64,000 nucleotides of DNA. Origin: Rhodococcus sp. 4CII. Its GTDB lineage: Bacteria > Actinomycetota > Actinomycetes > Mycobacteriales > Mycobacteriaceae. The stretch lies in the NCBI RefSeq assembly GCF_014256275.1, contig NZ_JACCFE010000002.1:2356001-2420000 (forward strand), written 5' to 3'. A program made the translations under genes and the position numbers. This document shows, piece after piece, positions 7,036 to 19,000 of the stretch. The first letter of the stretch is position 1; every line of letters begins with the position of its first letter. Under the pieces are notes generated by a model. The model made no database searches, had not been told where the DNA came from, and saw only the letters and a program-made list of their open reading frames with translations.

Positions 7036-10000
7036 TCATCGGGCTCCGTCCGCCCATGCGGTGACCAGCGCCGACAACTCCGACGCCCAGCCACGGACCG
7101 TGACGGCGTCCAGCACGTCCGAGCCGAACGAGAAATACGCGTGCACCGGACCGTCGCCGATCGGCTCGTAGAAGCTCAGTGTCAGATCCGAATCCGGAAC
7201 ACCCACCGGCACCGGCATCAGGCCCCCGAGCGCGTCGAGATGACCGAGCCGGGCCTGTTCGTGGTGCACGAGCATGATCTGCGGACGTAGTACTGGCGAC
7301 TCGCCGAGTGCCTCCGCGACGTCGGCGAACGGTACGTCCTGGTGGTCCAGCGCATCGAGATTCGCGGCACGGATGCGCCGCAGCAACTCCACCGGACCGG
7401 GATCGCCGCTGGTATCCGTTCGCAACAGAACGATATTGAAGAAGCAGCCCACCAGCGCGTCCAGCGCCTCCTCCGTACGTCCAGCGACCAACGACCCCAG
7501 CGGGAGGTCCGTGCCGGCGCCGTGTCGCGTCAGCACAGTGGCGAGTGCCGCCTGCAACACCATGAACAGGCTCGTTCCGGTCTCGCTCGCGAATTTTTCG
7601 ACCGCACCGTGGAGTTCCGCATCGAGCTCTACGGGAACGATCTCCGCCGTCCGCGGCCCGCGCACCGTCGGGGCGGGCAGCTCGAGCCGGGACGGCATGC
7701 CGTCCAGCGTGTCCCTCCAGTAGGCGAGCTGACGGGACCGCCGGCTGTCCGGATTCCCGGGATCGCCGAGGAGTGCCTGAGACCACACGACGTAGTCGGG
7801 GTACCCGATGGGCAGCGGCTCCCACGACGGTTCCCGGCCGTCCGAGCGGGCGGCGTACGCGCCCATCAGATCACCGAGCAGCGGCACCACCGACCACTCG
7901 TCGACCGCGATGTGGTGCATCGCCAAGAGCAACGCCTGCGTGCCGTCGGCGCCGGTCACGAGATGCGCCCGCAGCGGGGCCTGCGCGGTGAGATCGAGTG
8001 GCTGCTGCGCCAACTCGAAGACCGTGCGGTGGACGTCACCGTCCCCGACGTCGACGAGTTCGAGCGCGGGCCGCACCGCGTGCCGGGCGACGACGGTGTC
8101 CCCGACGTCCACGTACACGGTCCGCAGCGGTTCGTGCCGCGAGGTGACGTCGTCGAGGGCCTGCGCCAGGATCTCCGGGTCGACGGCATCGCGAAGCTGC
8201 AGCGACAGTGCGTGGCCGGCCGTCGCCTCGGCGCCGGCCTCCCGGAACCGGTTCCAGAACCGGCGTTGCGGCCCGGACAGCGGTAGCACCTCCGGCCGCG
8301 GATCCGCCACCGTCAGTACCGGTCTGCCGGTGGCGGCGGCGGCCGCGACGATCGCGGCCAGTTCGGCCACCGTGGAACTGTCGAACACGTCCCGGATTCC
8401 GATGTCGACGGCGAATCGCCGGCGGATGCGCCCGACCAACCGCATCGACGCCATCGAGTTGCCCCCGAGGTCGAAGAAGTTGTCGTGTATGCCCACCGAC
8501 GGCAGGTGCAGGATGTCGGCGAACGCGTCGGCGATCTCCTGCTGCTCCCGCGTCTGCGGCGTGCCGTCCCCGGTGAGTGCCGTCCAGTCCGGCAACGGGA
8601 GTGCCTTCCGGTCGAGTTTGCCGTTGGGTGTGAGCGGCAGATCGCCGTCCAGCACCACCACCAGCGTCGGAACCATGTAGTCGGGCAATCGCGCAGCGGT
8701 GTGCTCCCGCACCGCCCGCGGATCGATCTGCCCGGTCTCGTGACCGTCGGTCGCCGTCACGTAGCCCACGATCCGGACGACGTCACCGGCCCGATCCGCC
8801 ACCACCGCAGACTGCTTCACCGACGAATGGCTTCCGAGGGCGGCGATGATCTCGCCGAGTTCGATGCGGAATCCGCGGATCTTCACTTGGTCGTCGACGC
8901 GCCCGAGGAAGTCGATGTTGCCGTCGGCGCGCCAGCGGGCCCGGTCGCCGGTCCGGTACATCCGGGTGCCCGGTTCACCGAACGGGTTGGCCACGAACCG
9001 TCCCGACGTGAGATCGGGCCTGCCGAGATATCCGCGGGCCAGACCGCGGCCGGCGATGTACAACTCGCCCGCCACCCCCGGCGGCACCGGCTGCAGACGG
9101 TCGTCGAGGACGTACGCCTGCTCGTTCGGATCGGGGATACCGATCGGGACAGCCGAATTCCAGCCGGGCTGCGCCTGCCACAGCGTGTTGTTGACGGTGG
9201 CCTCCGTGAGACCATATGCGGCCAGCAGGTTGAGTCGTTCCGCCCAGCGTCCGATCAGTTCCGGCGGCACGGTTTCCGTGCCCACCAGCACCGTGCACCC
9301 GTCCGGGACGTCGCACCCCGGCGGCAGCGCCGCCAGCAGCGACGGCGGAATGATCGCGTGCGTCACGCCGTGGCCGGTCATGAACTCGGTGAGTTCCGGT
9401 CCGGCGACCCGGGACTCGTCGGGCACGATCACCAGTCGGGATCCCGTGCACAGGGCCATCGACAGCTCGAAGACCGCGACGTCGAATCCGATCGACGCGA
9501 ACTGCATCACCACCGACCCCGGCACCAGCTTCATCCGCTGCTCGGCGGTGGCGACGAGGCTGGGGATGCCGTCGTGAGTGAGGATCGCGCCCTTGGGTTT
9601 ACCAGTGGAGCCCGACGTGTAGATCACGTACGCGGCATGATCCAGTCCGGGCGGGAGCTGCGGTAGCCGCTCGTCTGCCTCGGTCCCGAGTTCGCCGGCG
9701 ACGGAGGCGTCGTCGAGGAGGACGCGGTCGAGTCCGTCGACCTCGGCGATGCGCGGGCTGTCCCCCACCGTGGTCACCAGCAGCCGCGCGGCGGAGTCGG
9801 CGAGCATGTAGGAGATGCGGTCGGACGGGTGGTTCAGGTCGAGCGGCAGGTACGCGGCGCCGAGTCTCAGGACACCGAGCACGACCGCGACCATCTGCGC
9901 CGACCTCGGAACTGCCAGTCCCACCACGTCTTCGACGGTGACACCGCGGCGGCGCAGCAGTGCGGCGACGCGGTCGGCGCGCACGCTCAGCTCCGCATAC

Positions 10001-13000
10001 GTCATCTCGCCGTCGGCGTCGACCACGGCGACGGCGTCGGGCGTCGCCGCGACGTGACGCGCGAACGCCTCGGGGAACGTCTCCTCCGCCACCGGATACG
10101 CGGTGTCGTTGAAATCGCACACCACGAGTTCGCGCTCGTCGCCGACGAACACGTCGAGGTCGCCGACCCGGATACCCGGATCGGAGGCGACGGCGTCGAG
10201 GACGGTGACGTGCCTGCGGGCGATCTTCTCCGCGGTGTCCCGGTCGAACAGGTCGGAGCCGTATTCGACGCGCAGTTCCACACGGTCCTCGTCGAGGTGC
10301 TCGGTGAAGTTGAACACCAGGTCGAATTTGGCGGTGCGTTCCTCGAACGACACGGGAACGAGAGCAAGACCGGGCGCGAGCGCCGCATCGGACGTGCGGC
10401 TGTGGTAGCCGACCATCACCTGGAACAGTGGGTTCCGGGCCAGGGTGCGTGCCGGATTCACCTTCTCCACAACGGTTTCGAACGGCACGTCCGCATGGGA
10501 GAATGCCGCCAGGTCCGTATCGCGGACCCGCGCCAGCAGTTGATCGAACGTGGGGTTGCCCGACACGTCCGTCCGCAACACCACGGTGTTGACGAAGAAT
10601 CCGATCAGGTCGTCGAGACCCTGTTCGCTGCGGCCCGCGACCGGCGCGCCGATCGGCAGGTCGTCGCCCGCGCCCAGGCGGTGCAGCAGTGTCGCCGACG
10701 CCGCGTGCAGGACCATGAACATGCTGGTGCCCGACGTCCGCGCGAGCGAGCGCAGGGCCCGCGTCGTCGCGGCGTCCAGCGTCGTCTCGACGACTCCGCC
10801 CGCGAAGCTCGGCTGCGCCGGACGGGTCCGGTCGGCGGGGAGAACCAACTCCTCCGGCGCACCGTCGAGGGTCTTCGCCCAGTAGTCGAGTTGGCGGGCA
10901 ACGACGCTGGACGGGTCCCGCGGATCGCCCAGGACGTCGCGCTGCCACAGCGTGTAGTCGGCGTACTGCACGTCCAGCGGAGCCCACCCCGGAGCGGAAC
11001 CCTGTGCGCGAGCGGCATACGCCGTCATCAGGTCCCGCAGGAACGGGCGATCCGACCATTCGTCGGTGGCGATGTGGTGCAGCACGATGGCCAGCACCTG
11101 CTCGTCCGCGACCCGGATGAGGCTCGCGCGCACCGGGATCTCCGTGGCCAGGTCGAACGGGCGGCCGACGGTCTCGGTGACGAGCCGGACCAGATCGGCC
11201 TCGGTGCCGTCGACCACCGTGACGTCGGGGCGGGCGTCGTCCAGGATCACCTGCACGGGTTCGCCGTCGTGCTCCCCGAACACGGTGCGCAGCGATTCGT
11301 GCCGCGACACCACATCGGTGAGAGCCTGCTCGAACAGCCCGGGGTCCAGGGCACCCCGCAGTCGCAGGACGATCGGGAAGTTGTACGCGACGGCGGGGCC
11401 CGCCCCATCCCGAACTGATGCTCCCTCCATCTGCTGCAGCAGCCACAGCCGTTGCTGCGCCGCGGAAAGCGGCAGATGCTCGGGCCGTGGCCGGGCCACC
11501 AGCACCGGACGCGTCGACCCGCTGTCAGCCCCGATCCGGGTGGCGAGTTCCGCCACGGTCGGCGCCTCGAACAGGTCGCGCATGGCCAGGTCGGTGCCGA
11601 GCGCGGCCCGGGCCCGACTGATCAGCCGGGTGGCCAGCAACGAATGACCGCCGAGGTCGAAGAAGTTGTCGTCGACCCCGGGGGCGGGGACTCCGAGGAT
11701 CTCACCGAACAAGTCGGCCAGCACCCGTTCGGTATCGGTGCGGGGCTCCGTTCGGGCACCGCCGATCCGGCCGAGCACGTCGTCCGCTGACGGCAGTGCC
11801 TTGACGTCGAGTTTGCCGTTCACCGTCATCGGCAGGCTGTCGACCTCGACGACCGCGGCGGGCACCATGTAGTCCGGCAGCGATGCGCGCAGCGCCCGTG
11901 AGTACTTGTCAACGTCCTGCGGTTGACAAGTACTCACGACCGCGTAGCCGACCAGTCGCGGGAATCCACCCGGGCCGGAATCGACGACGACGGCAGCCTG
12001 GCGCACGCCGTCCAGCGCTTCGAGGGCGGACGCGATTTCGCCGAGTTCCACCCGGTGACCGCGAATCTTCACCTGATCGTCGGTGCGGCCCAGGAAGTCG
12101 AGGTTCCCGTCTGCGCGGCGGCGGACGAGGTCACCCGTCCGATACATACGTACGGATTCCCGGAACGGGTCGGCGACGAAGCGCTCCGCCGTCAGCGCGA
12201 ACCGGTCGAGGTAGCCGCGCGCCAACCCGACCCCGGAGATGTACAGCTCACCGGGAACACCGTCCGGGGCCGGACGCAGCCAGGCGTCCAGCACGTACGC
12301 GGAGGTATTCCAGATCGGGGTGCCGACGGTGGGTGTCGCGCTGTCGGCGGTGCCGGCGCCGAGGGTGTTGATCGTGTACTCGGTGGGACCGTACAGGTTG
12401 TATCCGGCCGTTCCATCCGTGTCGCGCAACCGGTTCCACACCGAATCCGACACCGCCTCGCCGCCGAGGAGCACCAGCGGCGGCCGGTGGCGGCCGGGAC
12501 CGTCGTCGAGCAGACCCTCCTCGATCAGATGCTGCGCGTACGTCGGTGTCACGTTGACGACGTCGATCTCGTGGGTGTCGCAGTACGCCACGAGCGCCTC
12601 GGCGTCGCGCCGGAGGTTCTCGTCGCAGATGTGGACCTCGTGACCTTCCACCAGCCACAGCAGTTCCTCCCACGACATGTCGAAGGCGAACGACACGGTG
12701 TGGGCAATGCGGAGGCGACGACCGCCCGCCGCGGTCACGACCGGCTCGAAGATCGCCTCGCGGTGGTTGAACTGCATGTTGGTGAGGCCCCGGTAGGGGG
12801 TGACCACACCCTTCGGCTTGCCGGTGGACCCGGACGTGTAGATGACGTACGCCGGATGGTCCAGGCGACCGGGGTTTCCGGGCGCGAATCCGCCGAGTTC
12901 CGCATCGGACAACGGTGCGGACGCGACCGCGCCGAAGTCCAGGGTGTCGACGGCCAGGGTGTCGACCGCCGCGGCGGCGAGCGTTCCGGCGACCTCCGAC

Positions 13001-16000
13001 GTGGTGACCAGGACCGTCGGTCGCGCGTCGTCGAGCATCCCGACGAGCCGCTCGGCCGGGTGGTCCAGTTCCAGTGGCAGATACGCGGATCCGGTGCGCA
13101 GGACGGCGAACAGCGCCACCACCATCTCCACCGACCGCGGCAACGCGAGCGCGACGATCCGTTCCGGGCCCGCGCCGTGGCGCAGCAGGAGCCGGGCCAT
13201 CCGGTTCACGTCGGCGTCGAGTTCGGCGTAGCCGACGGTGCGGTCACCGAACACCAGTGCGGTCTCGTCGGGCCGGAGTCGAGCCGCGTCGGCGAACAGA
13301 TCGGCGATGGTCGCGTCGGGCAGCGGCTTCGACTCGAACGGCAATGATGTTGCGCCACCGGCAATTCCGCCGACCGGACCCGACAGATCTGTGGACCACT
13401 GCTCGAGCACGGTCAGATACCGCGACAGCATGGCCTCGACCCGCGACTCCGCGATCTTCCCGGGGTGGAATTCGAACTTCACCTTCACGCTCGCACCCGG
13501 TGTCACGACGACGGTGACCGGGTAGTGCGTGTGGTCGATGCTGTCGCCCCCGCTGATGTCGTGTGCGTCGTTGAGCGCCGACACCTGCTTCTCGTCGACG
13601 AAGTTCTGCAGCACGTACAGCACGTCGAACAGTTGCCGGTGCTCGGACACACGCTGGATGGAGGCGAGCCCGAGGTAGTCGTACGGGGTGAGCGCCAACC
13701 GCTCGGACTGGTTGCGGCGCAGCAGATCCGCGACGGTCTCGCCGGGGCGGAGCACCGTCCGGACGGGGACGGTGTTGAGGAACATGCCTGCCACCGCGTC
13801 GATGCCCGGGACCTCCGGCGGGCGCCCGGCCACGGTGGTGCCGAACACGAGGTCCTGCCGCCCGGTCTCGATGCCGAGCACGACGGCGAGCGCGGCGTTC
13901 ATCACCGCGTTGAACGTGACCCCGGCACCGCGGGCACCGGCGCGCAGTCGTTCGCTCAGTTCCTCGGACAGCACGGCGTCGCGACGCTGCGGTGGCTGCG
14001 GGTCCCCGGCGACGGTCGCGGCGAGGAGGGTCGGTTCGTCGAGACCGCGGAGCGCGTCGGTCCACGCGGACCGCGCGGCCTCCATATCCTGCGCGGCCAG
14101 CCACTGCAGATAGTCCTCGAACGAGCCCTCGGGGGAACCGAATCCGGAGTCGTCGCCGCCCGATTCGTAGAGGGCGAGCAACTGGCTCACGACGAGGCCG
14201 TTGGACCATCCGTCCCACAGCAGGAACTGCCGGTTGATCACCAGCCGGTCGTGGGAGTCGCCGAGCCGCAGCACCATCGCCCGCCACAGCGGCGGGGAGG
14301 TGAGGTCGAACGGTGTCAGCCGGTCCTGCGCCGTCACCTGCTCGGCGTAGGAGACGCGGTCGGATTCGTCGAGTTCACGCAGGTCGAATTCGGTGATCGG
14401 GACGTCCAGGCCGGCGCCGAAGAACTGGACCGGCGCGGGGAGGCCTTCGCTGACGAATCCCGCGCGCAGCGTGGGGTTGCGTCGCTGCAGGGTGCGCAGC
14501 GCAGCGGCGAGACGTTCGGTGTCGAGGCGGTGCGCGAAGTCGAGCGAGAACTGTGCCGTGTAGACGTCGGGACCGGCGTCGAACCCGGCCTGGAAGTACA
14601 GCCCCTCCTGCAGCGGCGACAGCGGCAGCACCGTGTCGACCCCGCTCGGGCTCGCCTCCACGATCCGGTCGATCTCCGCCTGCGTCAGCGTCACGAGCGG
14701 CAGGTCGGACGGTGTCAGCATCGCCGGACCGTCGTGCTCTGCGGCGGCGACGGCCAGCTCACGAAGTGCCGTCACCCAGCCGTCGCTCAACGCCACCACG
14801 TCGGCCTCGCTCAGGTCGGGCTCCGACCAGGCGAACACGGCCTGCAGTTCGGCGCCGTCCGCCGACTCCTCGCACAGGGCATTGATCACCAACCGATACG
14901 GGCCGCCGAGATCGGCGTCGGGATCGGTGGCCAGGGAATCGGATTCGACCGCCGGTGTCCACGCACCCGGTGGGGTGTGCGGCATGCGGCCCAGGTAGTT
15001 GAACAGCACCTGCGGCTCCGAGCGCGACGCCAGCAGTCCCGCGGTGCGGGCGTTGACGTACCGCAGCATGCCGTAGCCGATGCCGCCGTCGGGGGCGCCG
15101 CGCAGCCATTCCTTGACGTCACCGAGCGTCGCGAGCGCACCCCCGCGGTTGCGCAACCGGACGGGGGTGACGTTGGTGAGCCAGCCGACCGTCCGGGAGA
15201 GATCCACACCCGCGGCGAGTTCTTCGCGGCCGTGCCGCTCGAGGTCCACCAGCAGGTCGTGGTCGCGCCCCCGCGCGGCGAGCCACCGGTCGGCCGAGAG
15301 TCGCAGGGCGGCCAGCAGCACGTCGGTGACGTCGGCGCGGACCACTCCGGGAACGGTGGTCAGCAGGGCCGTCGTGAGGCGCGGGTCGAGCCGCACGGTC
15401 AGCCGCGCACCACTGCTCACCACGGCGTGCCGGTCGGTGCCGGGCACCAGGTCGGCACCGGGCTCGGTGACCCGCAACCAGTGGTCGAGTTCGGCGAGGC
15501 GGGCCGGTTCCTGTGCCTGCTCGGTCACGATGCGGGTGAATCCGCGCAACGACGTGGGCACCGGGTCGAGTGCCGCATCCTCACCACTGTCGGCGGCCAC
15601 CCACGCCATCGCGAGGTCTTCGATCAGCGTCCGCCATGACACCCCGTCGATCACCAGGTGGTGCGCGACGAGCAGCAGCCTGCCCAGTTCGGACGGGCCC
15701 GCGTCGAACCACACGGCCGACAGCATGGCCGCGGCGTCGGGGTCGAGCCGGTCGGTGGCGGCATCGGATTCTGCTGCCACCACCTCGCGCAGCGCGGCCG
15801 CGTCGAGTCCGGTGACGTCGACGCGATGCAGGTGCAGGTCGGCGGATTCGGTGATCTCGAGAGACCACACCCCCGGTGCGTGCCGGGTGAGCTTCTGCCG
15901 CAGGCCCTCGTGGTGGGCGATCACCGAGTGCAGTGCCGCTGCGAGGACGGCGCTGCTCGTACCCGCCGGTGTGTGCACGAGGACCGACTGGTTGAAGCGG

Positions 16001-19000
16001 CTCTTACCGCCGCTCCACTCCGAGAGCCGATGGACCACGGGAGGGGGCAGCAGGACACCGGCTCCCGTGTCGTCCACGCGCGGGGCCGCGGCGACCGCTG
16101 TCGTCGCCGCCAGCCGGGCGAGCGCGGACGGGGTCCGCTGTTCGAAGATCTGCCGCGGGGTGATCGTGATCCCCTCGCGGCGAGCGAGATTCACCAGCCG
16201 GATGGCCAGAATGCTGTCGCCGCCGAGCGCGAAGAAGTCGTCGTCGACTCCGACGGTCCCGAGCCCGAGAACCTCGGCGTAGTGGGCGGCCAGCACGACC
16301 GCCGGCCCGCTCTCACCGGCCGGTGCAGCGGCCACCTGCCCCGAAGTCATGTGCGCGGAGAAGTCCGGCGCGGGAAGCGCTTTACGGTTCAGCTTCCCGC
16401 TCGGGCCGAGCGGGAACTCCGCCAGTGTCACGAAGGCGACCGGCACCATGAACTCCGGCAGAGCCCCGGCCAGGCGCGCACGGACGTCGTCGAGATCGGC
16501 GTCACCGACGACATACCCGACCAGCTGCTGCTGACCGGGCCGGTCGGAGCGCACGACGGCCGCCGCCTGCCGCACACCCGGGCAGGCCGCGATGTGCGCC
16601 TCGATCTCACCGAGCTCGATGCGGAACCCGCGCAGCTTCACCTGGTCGTCCACCCGGCCGAGGTACTCGACCGCGCCGTCCCCGTTCATCCGGGCGACGT
16701 CGCCGGTGCGGTACATGCGGGACCCGTTGCGGGAAAACGGATCGGCGACGAACCGCTCCGCGCTCAACCCGGGCCTGCCCAGGTAGCCGCGGGCCAGCTG
16801 CGGCCCCGACAGATACAGCTCACCTTCGGCGCCGGCGGGCACCGGCTGCAGGTATCGATCGAGCACGTAGAGGCCGGTGTTGGACGTCGGCAGGCCGATC
16901 GGGACAGACGGCGCGGCCGCGTCGATCCCCTGCACGGACGCGGCGTAGCTGACGTCGACCGATGCCTCGGTGGGCCCGTAGAGGTTGTCGAGTTCCACTC
17001 CGGGCAGGAGTTCGGCGACGCGTCGGGCGGACGCGACGGGAAGCGCCTCACCGCTGCAAGAGATGATCCGCAGACCGGTGCACCGGGCCGCCGCGGGTTC
17101 GGCGAGGAACACCTCGAGCATGGAGGGCACGAAATGCACGCGCGTGATCGACCGCCGGACGATGACGTCGGCGAGGTAGGCCGGGTCCTTGTGACCGTCG
17201 GGCCGCGCGACCACGAGGGTCGCCCCGGCGAGGAGCGGTCCGAAGAATTCCAGCACGGACACGTCGAAGCTGGACGGCGTCTTCTGGAACACGTTGTCCG
17301 ACGCGGTGATCGGACGGAAACGCTGCACCCACAGCAGCCGGTTGACGATGCCGGCGTGCGGTACGACGACGCCCTTGGGCCGGCCCGTCGAACCGGACGT
17401 GTAGATGACGTACGCGGGGTGCTGCGGCGCGAGCGGGATGCCGCTCAGCGGCTCGGGCGAGTACCCGTCGGCGTCGGACACCCGGACCTGCGGAACGTCG
17501 GAACCGGCCAGGGTCACCGCGCCGTCGGTGAGGACACAGACCGGTTGCGCGTCGTCGACCATGTACGCGAGCCGATCGGCCGGATATCCGGTGTCGAGCG
17601 GAACGTACGCGCCGCCTGCCTTCCCGACCGCGAGCAGCGCGACCATCAGGTCCAGCGAACGGGGCAGTGCCACCGCGACCTTCGACTCCGGCGCCACCCC
17701 GCGCTCGACGAGCAGCCGGCCGAGGCGGTTGGCGCGCGAATGCAGTTCCGCATACGTGAGGTGTTCGTCCTCGAACACGACGGCCACCGCGTCGGGTGTC
17801 CGCACGGCCTGCTCCTCGAGCAGCGCCGTCACCGTCGTGTCGGGGAAGTCGACCTGCGCGTCGCGCAGTGCCGCGTCGATCGGCTCCCGCGACGCCAGCG
17901 CGACGGAGGACACGGGCTGGTCGGCGTCCCGGGTCAGCTCCGCGAGATACGCCACGGTCGCCTCGGCGAACCGGGTCGCGGTCGCCGCGTCGATGCGGGC
18001 CGCGTCGTACTTGAGCTCGAGGGTCAGCGCGTCCCCGGGCACGACGATCAGCGTCATCGGATACGGCGGGTGCTCGTCGAAGCGGATGTCGGTCACCTGC
18101 ACCGCACCCGTGGGATCGGCGACCGCGCCGTCGCCGATCGGGTAGTTCTCGAACACGACGAGCGTCTCGAACAGGTCCTGCAGTCCCGCTTCCCTGCGGA
18201 GCTCCGGCAGACCGAGGTATTGGTGGTCGAGCAGGACCGACTGCTCGTCCTGCCAGCGTGCGAGGGTGCCGGCCACCGTGTCGGCGGGCCCGAAGCGCAT
18301 CCGGGTGGGGACGGTGTTGATGAACAGGCCCACCATGGTCTCGATGCCGGGCAGATCGCCGCCGCGGCCCGACACCGTCGAGCCGAACAGCACGTCCTCC
18401 CGGCCGGTGAGGCGGCCCAGGACCAGACCCCAGGTGCCGTGCACGAGCGTGCTGAGCGTCAGTCCCCGGGCCCTGGCCACCGCCGTGAGCGCGGCTGTGG
18501 CGTCCGACGGCAAGGCCGCTCGCACACTGCGGATCCCGGACTCCCCCGTGGATGCGGTCGTCGGCAGTTCCCCCGGCTCGGGTGCGTCGGCGAGCGCGTC
18601 CCGCCACACCGCGAGCGATGCTTGACGGTCCCGCGCGCCCAGCCAGTCGAGGTAGGAGCGGTACGGCGTGGGCGTCGGCAGCGCCAGCGGCGTCCCGTCG
18701 ACGCTGTACAGCGCCATCAGCTCCCGCAGCATCACCGGCACCGACCATCCGTCGGCGACGATGTGGTGAATCGACTGCAGCAGAAGGAACTTCTGGGTCT
18801 GCGTCCGGGCGAGCGTGTACCGCAGCAGGGGGGCACGGCCGAAGTCGAAGCCCCGCGCCCGGTCCGCCGCCAGCACCTCGTCGACGCGCCTGCCCGGCTC
18901 CGGCGTTCCGGTGAGGTCCACCACCTCCATCGGCACCCGGACGTCGTCGCGGACCACCTGCACCACTCGGCCGTCCGACACCGCCTGCACTCCGACGCGG

